Below, one piece after another: positions 22,260 to 34,186 of a stretch of DNA of 64,000 nt (positions within the stretch are counted from its first letter, which is position 1; every line of letters starts with the position of its first letter). The stretch is from Gentiana macrophylla (taxonomy: Eukaryota; Streptophyta; Magnoliopsida; Gentianales; Gentianaceae): NCBI GenBank assembly GCA_026214975.1, contig CM047805.1:195548601-195612600 (forward strand), in the 5' to 3' direction. The notes under the pieces were generated by a model that made no database searches, was not told the DNA's origin, and saw nothing but the letters and a program-made list of their open reading frames with translations. A program made the translations under genes and the position numbers.

Positions 22260-25142
22260 TGTTGGTCCCAGAGAAGGGTAAAACTATAGTCAGAGGGGGT
22301 GAATGACTATAGTGGAGTTTCAAAAACTTTTCTTTTGTTTAAAAGCTTTTGGGCAGCGGATAAGTCCCTTCTTACTACGTTGTTTCAAAGTAGTTTAGTC
22401 AATCACAGATATAAGATATAATGTAGGCAATTAAATGAGTGCGGTAAAGTAAATTGCATAAAGTAAATTGACACAAGGCTTATAGTGGTTCAGGGTGATG
22501 TAATCCCTTAATCCACTCTTCTCCTGTGATGATTGGAGGAAATCACTATTGTTTTCACAGATACAATAGTATGAGTGTCCTTGACTTCCCAAGCTTCACA
22601 ATCTACAAGACAATCACTCCTTGATTGCGCAGCAAAGACATCGGTGATTGATCTCTTTCCTTCGCTCCTTGAGATCAAATCCTTCAAGTGACTATCACAA
22701 ACACAACTCCTTCTCAGATGGATTCTGATTTAGTTGCTTCAGTTTGATGTGAATGAGATTCACAACCTTTCTTGATCAATCTCAGTGTTGAATGTGAAAT
22801 TGTAGTTCTGATGTCTGAGTAAATCTCTAGATAAATCCTTGTAAATTCAGAGAGAAAGGTTTTTCAAATTGACAGAATTTCTGCTTGTTATCTCTTTTTC
22901 TAAAATCTTTATTTATACATATTTGTCAATGCCTTCTATTTATAGGCTTGAATAATCTTGATTTGAAATTATGTCTGTTGGCTATATTAATGAGGGGAAT
23001 AATCCTTGATTTTATTCTTGATTCCCCCTTAATTATGTTCTCCTTGTTTTCAGTGATTGGAGTCTTTTTCAAACGTATGGCAGAAAATCCGTCCTTGATT
23101 GATGCTCTATTGATTGTGCATTTAATGCATGATCCTCTGAATCTTCATCATATTTAAAAATCTGATTGGATATGTTTACTTCGCCGTGCTCTGAACGGTT
23201 GAGTGATCGATCTGAGTTTGCCGTTTAGATCTTCCTTCACTGTTTTGTCTTCACTCAGCCGAAAGTCAGTTTACTTTGCCGATTCACTGTTTACTTCATT
23301 ACTTAAGTTTGGGGAGAATCTTTTTACTTCACAGATCCTTGATTGGGGTGAGATCAGTGTACACCATATACAAACATTAAATTTCATCACGTAAAGGGTA
23401 GGTTAGACTTATCCAAGGTCATCACAGACTTCCTTGGTTGTAAGTCAGACTATAATGTCTTCATTGCTTCTCTGCTGGTGCTTGGCTGGCTTTACTCTGC
23501 CGAAAGTCTGTTTTTACTTTGCCGTCTGTTAACGGTGATTTTTCCGATTTATATGACTTTGTTCCGTATCAATTTCCTTTGTGTTTTATTACTTATAGAA
23601 AAGTAAGTGTTTAAGTGAAATATTGGAAGAATGCATATAGAAATGATTTAAGTGCAAACTCGAGCTTATTACGTGGTTTTATTAGTGATTTTCTAGTTAT
23701 CTATACGGTATTACATTTTGCACATTTCTATCATCTTGTAGATGCGCTTGCATGTTATGGAGAAAGCTAAAAAGATTTCCAACGGAAGATTAAATGGAAA
23801 GGAAAGGTGCGAGTTGAAGATGGAATGAAGAGATTTATGCAAACCGAGCAGCGTTTGTCCCCGTCCAACTGGACGGACGCGTCGAGGAATGGACGGCGCC
23901 CGGAGGAGCCACTTGTTTTGAGTATTGATGGATTTCGGTGGACGGCGTTGAGAAATGCATAGGATGGGCGTCTGATATGACTCGGCCCGACTCGAAGATT
24001 TTATACACCCTGGACGGGCGTTCACCATTCTAAACGGGCGTCCAGTCCGTCGCCTCAGCTAAACCGACATTGAAACCTATTTATAGTCGCGTTTTCTGAA
24101 CAGTAAAATATAAATAATTCCATCCCTGGCCGCCCCAGGCCCCTTGGGGGCGACTTTGTTGTTTCCTCTTGCTACCATAAACATAGTTTTATCTACTTTT
24201 TATTTTCTGCATAACAACGATGAATAAAGGCTAGAGCCTGGTTGAACAAGCTTGTGAAGCCGATCGAGCAACTTGATTTCAATCTTTGGATGTTTTGTGA
24301 GTTTTAAATAAAGTTTGTTTCTTTATTATGTTCATATTGTTATGCAATTTAAATCGAGAGATGGTTGCGATTTGATGTTTAACGTTTGATGAGAATCGTT
24401 GTTAGACTTAGATCACCGTAGTAAAGATTAGATTTTTAACCTAAAAATAACGAGTTGTTAGGTTAATTTCTAGGTTGCTAGATTGAGAAATCTTACACCT
24501 TTGTTATGAAAGCGTTAATCTTTAAGATCGAGAGATGAGAGATTAATAGGCGAATTATCTAAGAGATTAGAAATTCATACTTTTGATAGGTGAACCACAA
24601 TCTTCATTAAATCTCCACTAAACAATCTAGAGAGGAAGTTGAGGGTTGTGAGATCGGTGGATCATTGCTTGTTCGTTTTCAATTTATTTGTTATCATCTT
24701 AGTAATTTTATTATCTTTTTAGAATAGAGTAATTTTCATTAGTTTGGCTCGTAACTATCTTTCCTGGCTTTGGATTCTAGATCCTCTGTCCAGTTTATTG
24801 TTTTCAATTTTCTTTAGTTCTGTTTTGTTTTATCTTTCGTGACAACTTTAGAGAAATTAAGAACTAGACCAACCTCGATTCCCTGTGATTCGACTCCGGT
24901 ATTAACCTCTATACTACGATCCCTGCACTTGGGGTAAACCGGATTATTTTTATTACTTATTTATTTTTCATTAGATAAAATCCGAGACACCGTCCTACCA
25001 TCTAGTACAATACTTGTCTGACTCAACTTATACAACATGTCAGACTCTAAGTAAAGAATTATACTGAGAATTCTAACTTATTTCAGGCTTGCTATAACAG
25101 CTAGTATGGCCATCATCAAATCATAATAAACTGTTCCTAACA
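22260..25142 (-). repeat. 5' LTR of element B, split by a solo LTR
   Basis: It is bounded by TGTTGGTCCC at 22260 and TTCCTAACA at 25142. The LTR pieces are 22260-23526 and 24995-25142, together 1415 bp after removing the insertion at 23527-24989 and one CCGTC duplication. ORF-like reading on the plus strand at 22885-23157 is an antisense shadow present in every family-2 LTR. Confidence 0.92.
23527..24989 (+). repeat. Solo LTR (1463 bp), probably Ty3/gypsy type, in 5' LTR of B
   Basis: It starts TGTTAACGGTGA, ends ATCCGAGACA, and is flanked by CCGTC at 23522-23526 and 24990-24994. It contains a TATA box (CTATTTATAG near 24079) and no coding region. The plus orientation is inferred from the TATA position. 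The gypsy assignment is a guess from its general look; the insertion itself is clear. Confidence 0.88.
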
Positions 25143-25167
25143 AAAATAATGTTTTTACAGAATGCAG

Positions 25168-28100
25168 CTAGCAAATCAAAGTGTTTTCTGGCCGCATGCT
25201 ATCGTCGCCAACGTTCTCAGGTCGAAGAGAATGATGCATCAGATTTTCAGCATTCACCTCCGACTCAGTATGCTCGGTCTGCTCAGTTTGTTCGCCATCT
25301 TGTGCCTCTTCCTCCTCAGCCGGCACCTGGGTAGCTCGACGTACCAGCTTCCTTAGATTTTCCTCTTCAACAGGCGGCGCCTGCCAATCGGGTGCACATC
25401 TTGGAATATACTTTTGCAGCTCGATGTCGGAGAAGGGGATCTGTGGATGAAAACCTCTCAAGTGATCAGAAAATGGATGGGTGATAATCCAATCCCGCAG
25501 GGTCTCGAGATCCAGAACCTCGCCACCGTGAGCCCATATGCACCTTGTGATATGATAAAACCCTTGGTCATATCCCGTCAGAAAGTTATCTCCGGCATCA
25601 GCCTTACACGCGGCCTCAATTTGAGCTTGGACACTTGAACTCAAGTCCGCCAGTTGCTTCCTCCGGCCATCGCTCACTTTTTGCTCAGCCTTCAGTGGCC
25701 TTGGGCCTCTTTAAACTTCTGCTACATATCTTTCATGGACCGAGCAACCGATCTATCTTGCTCTACAAGTTCAGCATTAAGCTTCTCCAGACGTTCGGAG
25801 TTCTTTTGAGCCTCTTGCTGCTCTTTCCTCACCTCAACGAGCTGCTTCTTCAGTTCAGCAATTTCGCCCTCAGCAGTGCTCAAGCGGACATGCAGATCGG
25901 CCTCAACTTCTTTGGCAGCATTTAGTGCTTTGCTGGTATCGGCTAGCTCATTGTTAGCATCAGCGCTCAACGATATAGTGCTCCTATAGTGTGTATAAAT
26001 TGCGCCAAACCTATGCCCACATGAAAAAGAACAACCAGTGAATTCAGACCTAACTTCAAAAACAAAACAGAAGGATAAAGGAAAAGTAAAGAAAATGAAG
26101 GAAGGGTGTTTACCATGCTCACCGTGGCGCCATATTAACCTCATAGGTCTTCGATATTTTGAAGGAAGGTGCGGCGAAGATCGATCTGGTCAACCGGTAC
26201 TATTCTATCCGTAATCCCACGACCAATCTCTAGCTAAATAGGGTTGGGAAGACCCCACCTTAGATGCCTCAGCGGGGCCACATCGGCAATCTCTCTAGAA
26301 ATCATGATTGCCTTGGACATGTCAAAGGGTTGCTGACGCATGAACTCCCTATCCAACCAAACCGCCGGATGACCCCCGGGCCCGACGGGTACACCGGCAA
26401 AAGGCACCATCGACTGTGTGCCTGCTGAGAATGATTCATCGGCCAGAGATTTGCCTTTGTCAGAGGGCTTGGCCTTATCAGCACATCGTTCCTCTGGCCA
26501 TCAGCGACCTTGGGTTTTTTAGGTGGAGGAGCCTCTTGCTCGCCGCTACTATCTCCCGCAGGATCAACCTCCTCGATGACAGATCTCTTTTTCTTCTCGC
26601 CCGCCAGTGGCTTGGTCAGGGTCGTCTGCTTCATAATTTTGCCCGCCAGGGCCTTACTTGACGATTGTTTGGCTGGCGGTTGGGATCCAGAAACTCCTGC
26701 CACATCTTTCATCTCCCTTCAGAACGGCGGCTCTCTTCACCTCGCCGGCTGTCTTTCGAGTGCCCAACAAGCTAGAGCGTCTATGGCACCTACAAGAGAC
26801 AATATTTATCTGCGACCAAGAAAATAATGTGAGGAAAAAGCAAAATGAAAGAAGCAGACTATCGAAAACAATACAAGTAAAATCCTACACGGTGCCCGCA
26901 TGAAGGGGTTGTCTCCGCAGATCATGCATTTAGATGGCATGCGTTTGCCGCGACGACACTCCCCATACCAGTCGGGGTCAGTCGCCAGTGAATCAACCAC
27001 CACTAAGGGTTCACCAATGCCGGCTCCAGAAAGTCCGGCATGTCCGAGATAAGGCTCCTTTACATCTAGTAGCAGCCTCCAGTTGAAGGCGCGGGCTTGC
27101 TCTACACCTTTACGGGTATATCCGAGTGTTTCCTTCAGATCGGCTATAAACCCGTCGTCATCAAATTGAGTTTTAATATCCTTCAGATGGTCGGCCTTGA
27201 CCGAGTTCACAGGGAGTTTTTGAAATGGCCATCCTACCCGGGATTCAACTTTCATGCACCTTTTGTCCCATTCCTACACCTTGTTAGGAAGGTCAAACAA
27301 AAGCCGAGGCCTGCCACTGCTCGACCTGCTATGTGGTTGAATCAGTCCGGCACCGCCATTTCGGTTAAAGCCGTAGAAATACAGTAATGCAGGCATCGAC
27401 GGCTCGCGCCCGCTTAGCCTGCTAATTATGATGAAGGACATAACCACCCAAACTACTCCCAGACTGAGATCACATGGCATCACTTTCAATGTCTCCATGA
27501 ACTTGACGAAAAATGGGTCAAAGGGCGGTCTGAGCCCGGAAACCAAGTGGTCATAATGCAACCATAGAAATCTTCATGCTCCCGGCCGCAGGTCCAAGAT
27601 ATGTTGGTCGCACCCCAACTTGTGAACCGGTAATCCTCCAGAATGTCATATGCATCCAGCACGAAGGTATAGTCTTCCCGAACTCGGAATTCCCTCCATC
27701 GAATCATGAGATCGCTATCAGCTCGCTTTTGCTCCGCGAGTTCAATCTCAACGGCGATTGATCTCTTTTTAGGCGGCCTTTTCTTTTTCTCGGGCTCATC
27801 GGACACAATTAATTCCTTGGCCACACTGGCTCTCCTAGACGCAGAGGGTTTTTTCGACACGCTGGTCATTTTCGGTACCTCTGCGGCTTCCACGGCTTCC
27901 TTGATCATAGTGCTACGGCTAGCGGCTCCGGGGTTATAACCTTTTTGATCCGGTTGATCAGGTCGCTCAGCGACGCATGGTCTTCATCCTCGACCTCACC
28001 CCTAGTGGTGCCCTCACCAATTACCACGACTTCCTCATCCTCTGAGTCGGAGTCAACATTGATTGGTCCTTGTTCTTCTTCGACTACCTTCTCATCAGCG

Positions 28101-28213
28101 TCGCTTGAGTTAGCCTCCTTCATGCCAACCTCCTCAGAGCCATAGCCTGCAGCGGCTCGATCTTCTTCGTCTGACTGAGACAGGGTGCACTCTGAAGACA
28201 TTCGGGAAAGCAA
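25168..28213 (-). pseudogene. Antisense ORF of T1 (putative gypsy-type transposon domain), fragmented
   Basis: Minus-strand pieces appear in order: 27905-28213 (acidic, Ser-rich start), 27486-27908 (Lys/Arg-rich KKKRPPKKR, then a Trp-rich segment), 27274-27561 (GLRPPFDPFFVKFMETLKV), 26806-27255 (RVGWPFQKLP, DWYGECRRGKRMPSK), 26302-26712 (basic/acidic linker), 25722-26144 (coiled coil rich in Glu/Lys), 25168-25677 (C-terminal). The GLRPPFDPFF block resembles the plant family named putative gypsy type transposon, Transposase_28, recalled from memory. Frame changes could be introns or mutations; a TAG follows LFDLPNKV and must be a mutation or lie in an intron. No catalytic role is known to me. 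The 5' flank was cut off by element E. Confidence 0.6.
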
Positions 28214-28228
28214 ACAGGGTGAGGTGGA

Positions 28229-28911
28229 TGTTGGTCCCAGAGAAGGGTAAAACTATAGTCAAAGGGGGGGGGTGAATGACTATAGTGGAGTTTCAAAAAC
28301 TTTTCTTGTATTTAAAAGCTTTTAGGCAGCGGATAAGTCCCTTCTTATTATGTTGTTTCAAAGCAGTTTAGATAATCACAGATATAAGATATAATATAGG
28401 CAATTAAATGAGTGCTTTGTAAAGTAAATTGCGAAAGTAAATTGACACAAGGCTTATAGTGGTTGAGGGTGGTGTAATCCTTTAATCCACTCTTCTTCTC
28501 TGTGATGATTGGAGGAATTCACTATTGTTTTCACAGATACAATAATACGATTGTCCTTGACTTCCCAAGCTTCACAATCTACAAGACTATCACTCCTTGA
28601 TCGCAAGCGGCTTGATGATTGATCTTCTTTCTTTGCACTCCTTGAGATTAAATCCTTCACAGCTATCACAAACACAACTCCTTCTCGGATGGCTTCGATT
28701 GATTTGCTTGAGTTTGATGTGAATGAGATTCACACACTTTCTTGATCAATCTCAGTGTTTGAATGTGAAATTGTAGTTCTGATTTCTGAGAATCTCTAGA
28801 TAGATCCTTGTAAGTTCAGAGAGAAGGCTTTTCAATTTGACAGAGTTTCTGCTTGTTATGTCTATTCTTATCATTATTTTTACCTGTCTATCAATGCCTT
28901 CTATTTATAGC
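28229..28911 (-). repeat. Outer part of 3' LTR of element E
   Basis: It starts at TGTTGGTCCC directly after GTGGA and follows the family-2 LTR until TATTTATAGC. There it switches in mid-LTR to pol sequence, with AGC shared by both partners at the joint. Confidence 0.88.
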
Positions 28912-29671
28912 AGTGAATACAACTTGTTATACACAAAACAGAGCCTTAATGTATAAGAGATTGGAGAAAACACCCTATGAAATATGGCATGGGAGGAAAC
29001 CAAATGTTTCATACTTTCATGGCTTTGGAAGTAAATGCTTTATTCATAACAATGGAAAGGGTCAGCTCAAGACTTTTCAACCAAAAGCTGGTGAAGGAAT
29101 ATTTTTGGGATAATCAAGTGTTAGAAAAGCATTTAGAGTTTTAAACAAAAGGACACTCAAGCATGAAGAATCCATACATATGGTTTTTTATGAACCAAAC
29201 TTCACTGGTGATACAATTGAAGACAAACTAGAACCGGTTTCTTAGTCTCAGTCACAAGAGACTCCTGAACCAGTTTTTGTTGATATAGGAAGATTAAGGA
29301 TATTAGAATCTTCAGATCAAAATCAGTCTCAGTTGCCAATAGAACCTACAGCTGGACAAAATGAAACTGACCCAGTCCAAGAGAATGAGACACCCGAAGC
29401 TGAAGAACTAGTTCAAGAAAATGAAGACCCTCTTATGCAATCACCAGTTTATCAATGGATGAGAGATCATCATGGAGAACAAATTATTGGTGATTTCCAA
29501 CAAGGTGTTTGTACAAGAAATCAGTTCGATGCTATGATAGCATGTTTTCTATCTCAAGCTGAACCAAAAGAGGTATAAGAAGCGTTGAAAGATCCAGTGT
29601 GGATACTAGCCATGCAAGAAGAACTCAATGAATTCGAAAGAAATCAAGCATGGGAATTGGTGGAAAGACCA
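28912..29671 (+). pseudogene. Transplanted 760-bp family-1 pol fragment (integrase to early RT)
   Basis: It matches 47001-47760 of element D at the same length and shares D's inactivating changes: TAA after GEGIFLG, TAG in the GTTTCTTAGTCTC context, and TAA after AEPKEV. It is therefore copied from an already dead D-type gene and is not an independent element. Domains readable are the integrase end (YEIWHGRKPNVSYFHGFGSK) and the linker plus early RT region ([25 protein letters not shown]). It runs opposite to the genes of E and is bounded on the right by a family-2 LTR, exactly as in D. Confidence 0.9.
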
Positions 29672-31081
29672 TGTTGGTCCCAGAGAAGGGTAAAACTATA
29701 GTCAGAGGGGGGTGAATGACTATAGTGGAGTTTCAAAAACTTTTCTTGTATTTAAGCTTTTGGGCAGTGGATAAGTCCCTTCTTATTATGTTGTTTCAAA
29801 GCAATTTAGATAATCAAAAATATAAGATATAATATAGGCAATTAAATGAGTGATGTAAAGTAAATTGCATAAAGTAAATTGACACAATGCTTATAGTGAA
29901 TCAGGGTGGTGTAATCCCTTAATCCACTCTTTCTCTGTGATGATTGGAGGAATTCACTATTGTTTTCACGAATACAATAATACGATTGTCCTTGACTTCC
30001 CAAGCTTCACAATCTACAAGACTATCACTCCTTGATCTGCAATGACTCAAGTGATTGATCTTCTTTCACTGCTCCTAGAGATTAAATCCTTCAGCAGCTA
30101 TCACAACCACAACTCCTTCTCAGATGGCTTCTGATTCAGTTGCTTCAGTTTGATGTGAATGAGATTCACACACTTGCTTTATCAATCTCAGTGTTTGAAT
30201 GTGAAATTGTAGTTCTGATTTCTGAGTTGATCTCTAGATAGATCCTTGTAAGTTCAGAGAGAAGGCTTTTCAATTTGACTGAGTTTCTGCTTGTTATGTC
30301 TTTTCTAATCGTTGTTTTTACCTATCTGTCAATGTCTTCTATTTATAGCCTTGAATATCCTTGATTTTAAATTCCGTCCGTTGGCTATATTAATGAGGGG
30401 AATAATCCTTGATTTTATTCTTGATTCCCCCTTAATTATATTCTCCTTGATTTCAGTGATTGGATGTTTCTTCAAACGTTTAGCAGAAAATCCGTCCTTG
30501 ATTGATCTTCTATTGATTGTGCATTTAATGCATGATCCTCTGAATCTTTATTATATTTCAAAATCTGATTGAGTAATGTTTACTTCGCCGTTCTCACGAT
30601 TGGTCAAGTGATCCGTCGACTTTGCCATTTAGATCTTCCTTCACCGCTTTGTCTTCACTTAGCGAAAGTCATTTTACTCGGCCGATTTATGTTTCCTTCA
30701 TTATTTCAATTTAGGAGAATCCTTGTACTTCGCGATCCTTGATTTGCGTGAGATCAGTGTACACCGTATTTAAAAATTAAGTTTCATTGCTTGAAACATA
30801 ACTTAGACTTATCCAAGGTCATCACAGACTTCCTTGGTAATAAGTCAGACCATACTGTCTTCATTGCTTCTCTGCTGGTGCTTGGCTGGCTTCACTCTGC
30901 CGATTATCTGTTTTTACTTTGCCGTCCTACCATCTAGTACAATACTTGTCTGACTCAACTTATACTACATGTCAGACTCTAAGTAAACACTTATACAGAG
31001 AATTCTAACTTATTTCAGGCTTGCTATAACAGCTAGTAGGCCATCATCAAAACATAATCACATAACAAAATGTTCCTAACA
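29672..31081 (-). repeat. Full-length family-2 LTR (1410 bp) at the 3' end of E
   Basis: TGTTGGTCCC to TGTTCCTAACA, followed by the polypurine tract of E. It shares private variants with the solo LTR at 47761 (TATTTAAGCTT where E's own 5' LTR has TATTTAAAAGCTT; CAATGCTTATAGTGAATCAG). Its last part is closer to E's 5' LTR. This mosaic pattern suggests recombination or gene conversion. Confidence 0.88.
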
Positions 31082-31095
31082 ATTTCCCCCTTTAT
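31082..31095 (-). other. Polypurine tract of element E
   Basis: Minus-strand CATAAAGGGGGAAATT lies directly before the LTR start TGTTAGGAACA. It is similar to the tract of element B. Confidence 0.82.
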
Positions 31096-31261
31096 GATGA
31101 TGCCAAAATCCTCATAAGCCTGAACATAAGTTATTCAAATTTTTCATGAAAATTAACAGAATAAAACTCAACAATTTTATTCATCCAATTAAGGGCAACA
31201 AGATATTGCATCTTGTTATTCAAAGGCAAATAGAAATAATTCAGAAATAAATCAATTCATG

Positions 31262-33567
31262 TTAAGCATAAGGTCTACTTCTTGATTTCTTGATTTCTTC
31301 AAACCTGATGCCTTTGCCTTGGATGCCCTTGCCCTTTTCTGTTGGGCTTGCCTCCTTTTCACTGGAGCTTTCAAGCTTTGAGCTTCCTTCCCCCTTTTTG
31401 GCAGCACTAAAACGTGCTTCAAGATTTGCAGTTGCTGCTTCAGACTCAGGGAGAGGACCATACATTTTCTCCCTGATACCTTTGCCTTTGATACCTTTTC
31501 ATGATTTCTTCAAACCTGATGCCTTTGCCTTTGATGCCCTTGCTCTTTTCTATTGTGCTTGCCTCCTTTTCACTGGAGCTTTCAGGTTTTGAGCTTCCTT
31601 CCCCCTTTTTGACAGCACTAAAACGTGCTTCAAGATTTGCAGTTGCTGCTTCAGACTCGGGGAGAGGACCATACCTTTTCTCCAGTATCTTTTTGTTTGC
31701 CTCAGTAATGTTGACAAGGGTGTTAAGTTGTTGCCCAAAGTGTTCCATGATCTCATCTAGATGCTGAATTTGATGAGTGTGAGCATTTAAAGTGTCCATC
31801 AAAGTCTTGAGATTGTCGTCAATCGTTTTAGCAAGAAAATCAAGGTTGGTTTGGACATGGTAGGGAATAAGATGATGTAAGTTGCAAAGCAAGTTTCCCT
31901 ATTTTTCAATCACCTCATCTTGTATCTTGATGTCACTGATGAGGGCTTCAATCTTATGGTTTAAGGAGGTTGCGTCACTCCTTAAGGCAGCTTTCAGATT
32001 TTGCCTGTTGTGATACTGCTTCTCCATGTCCACAATTAGGGGTTGAATGTCCAGATTGAAGATTCGTTCTGGATCAACTTCCTCTGGTGCCAATTCAGCA
32101 TCCTCGTCATCTTGATCTTGCTCCTTCTCCAGTTCTTCCTTTTCTTCTTTTTCTTTCTCATCATCATCATTTCCATCTTCCTCTTTCTCTTCCTCCATTT
32201 CACCTTCTACCTCTTCTTCTCTTTCTCCCATTCTTTCTTGTTCTTCCTCATTAGACTCAGGGTCATCAAGAGGTTGTTGTGGAGTGTTGGCTTCTTCACC
32301 TGTGACTGTTTCCCCTTGTGCAATAGTGGGGGAGTTGACACGTTCAGCAGAGTGAGTTTGATTAGCTGGCTCACTCGGTTGGTTGTCAACTTTGCCAATG
32401 CTCTTGAAAAGCACTTCTTGAAGTGACAGCTCATCATCAGAAATTTCCATGTTAACTAGATTACCTTCAAGATGGCAGCCTTCGGAGTGTTCATCCTCTG
32501 ACTCAGCTTCTTCCTCATCCATCTCCTCATCTTCGGATGAAGTGACTCTATATCCTTCCTCACCTTCTTCCAGATAGGTGACATCCTCTTGCTTTCCTGC
32601 CTCATTTGTTGTGTATCGTCACTAATCACAACAGGTTCATTCTGGTTGCTTGTCCTAATCGCAGGAGTGCTTTCTTGTGCCTTTGGGATCTGGCTCTTCG
32701 TCCCACTCCTGATCTGCTGCTTTCAGGCTCCTTTTCTTTTTTCTTCCGACAGTTGATTTGGGTTTCATAGATGCCTTAATGTAGGTAAACATTACCTTAG
32801 ACCTGTGTGGGGCCTGCAGATTTGTGGGTTGTACTTTCAGTGCGTCAAACAGGTGTTGAAGAGGGAACCCATACGATTTTCTCTCCTAGAAATCACCCTT
32901 CTTCGGCAAACCCTTGCTTGGTGCCGTAATCGACGGATCAATTTCCTTTTGAATCTGTTCCTTCAGTCTATTGAAGACAAAAGTTGCCTAATCAAATTTA
33001 GCACCTTCGTAGATGATTGCCATTATCTTGATCTGTAACTCGGTCAGGTTTTCCATCGACCTTTTTCTGCCTTCGATGTTCTGGGTGATGACCGGTGCAA
33101 ATTCAATAAACGGAAGTTTGATTGCAGATCTAGGGAGATTGTATGTTTTGCTGTTTCTTGGGGTTCTTTGCTATCTCAGCCCAGAATTTCTTGACGTCCA
33201 CAGTTAAAAATTTTACATTAGCCGGACCTATCATGGGTAGGTGTAGGATTCTGTTGAGAATACCAGGTGTAATGACTACCTCTCTCCCAAAGATCGAGCT
33301 TTGTATGCGATCGACTTCAGTCTTCTTTGTGCTGGGCACAAACTTTGCATTTTTCCAGAAAGCAATCAAATTTTCATAACAAATTCCGGTGATTGGGGGG
33401 TTTAGAAAAGTCATTAACCCCAGATTTGTACAGCAATCAACCAAGCGTTGAGCGTGTGCATCATTATCATAGAAGGAGAGATAATGTTCAGGCCTAAAGA
33501 ATGATCCAGTGATGATAGATTTCTCAAAGAACCGCTTTGTGGGGGATAATGAAGATGATGAATCCAT
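31262..33567 (-). pseudogene. Accessory (env-like) gene of element E, broken
   Basis: ATG at 33567 begins MDSSSSLSPTK. The piece 33130-33567 matches the N-terminal domain of accessory gene B (IITGSFF, FLNPPITGICYENLIAFW). Frames are broken between 33130 and 32522. The piece 31899-32522 is extremely acidic (Glu/Asp runs). The piece 31446-31892 is a probable coiled coil (LDEIMEHFGQQLNTLVNI). The C-terminus contains a tandem duplication of a segment encoding YGPLPESEAATANLEARFSA, and the final piece 31262-31465 ends SRPYA. No membrane span or signal peptide is visible. The C-terminal part differs strongly from that of B although the two elements share family-2 LTRs. Confidence 0.65.
31292..31690 (-). 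repeat. Tandem duplication, 211-bp period, in accessory gene E
   Basis: GATTTCTTCAAACCTGATGC begins at 31292 and again at 31503, and the two units stay highly similar to about 31690. 211 is not a multiple of three, so the duplication shifts the frame. Each copy contains a polypurine-tract-like run (CTTCCCCCTTTTTG on the plus strand). Confidence 0.9.
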
Positions 33568-34186
33568 TGTTGGAAGTTAAAAGAATTTTTGAAAGTTAAC
33601 TTCGAATTTGCAATGGAATTTGTGATTTGCAAGGGAGTGTAAAGATTTCTGAAAATCTCTAAGTATTGCTTATATAGTATGATTTTGGGTAGTGTGAACG
33701 TGGTTTGAATATGGAAGGATTTTATGACATAATGGCGTGATTTTATGTATATAAATCACGATATTCGAGTGTAGTGGGGGGAGTGGATTGAGGTAAGTAA
33801 TGATAAATCCCGGGAATCGAGGCGTTTAAACTTCGTAGAATAATATGGTTACCTCCATGATTGTAAATTGATCTCCTTGTGTGTAATTCTCCCATAGAAT
33901 AATCTTACATAAATCCCTTTTTCTCCGCGTGTATAAGAATTGATTTTGTTCACACTTTAATTTTCCCATGACTCCAGTCTTCATTTCGGTGGAGTGTCTT
34001 TGCTGGTCACTTAGCCGGTGTAGTGAATCTTTCACTGAGCTGCTTTATTTGATTGTTCCTAACAATCAGTTAAGTTAACTTCGCCGAGTACCAGTGCCTT
34101 ACTTGCTACATCCCCTATAACAGCAAAGGTTTAAACAGCTGATGAAGTCACTTAACCGATTACTCCAGTTAGCTGCTCTTTGGTAC
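33568..34186 (-). promoter_or_regulatory. pol-to-accessory spacer of element E with TATA-like box (33668-33679)
   Basis: There is no gene in this 619-bp stretch. Minus-strand TACTATATAAGC at 33668-33679 lies about 105 bases upstream of the accessory ATG, the same distance as in element B. The sequence around it is conserved with B. Confidence 0.5.

Larger units (their letters stand above)
9876..25142 (-). mobile_element. Element B: family-2 Sirevirus-like copia retrotransposon with nested insertions
   Basis: Minus strand: 5' LTR 22260-25142 (interrupted), primer site 22246-22257, gag, pol, accessory gene 16244-11192 (interrupted), polypurine tract, 3' LTR 11051-9876 and beyond. The 3' LTR is cut at 9876 by the insertion of element A; its outer end is off-window. 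After removing the two solo LTR insertions the 5' LTR is 1415 bp, the same length as the solo family-2 LTR at 47761. Relative ages readable from nesting are: B, then A and the two solo-LTR parents. Confidence 0.92.

Noticed and set aside
23711..24028. 105-aa minus-strand ORF inside the solo LTR
   Set aside because: It lies fully inside a non-coding LTR with a TATA box and has no recognisable domain.
32043..32426. 127-aa hydrophobic plus-strand ORF that looks membrane-spanning
   Set aside because: It is the antisense of the Glu/Asp-rich tract of accessory gene E (Glu codons read as Leu/Phe/Ile).
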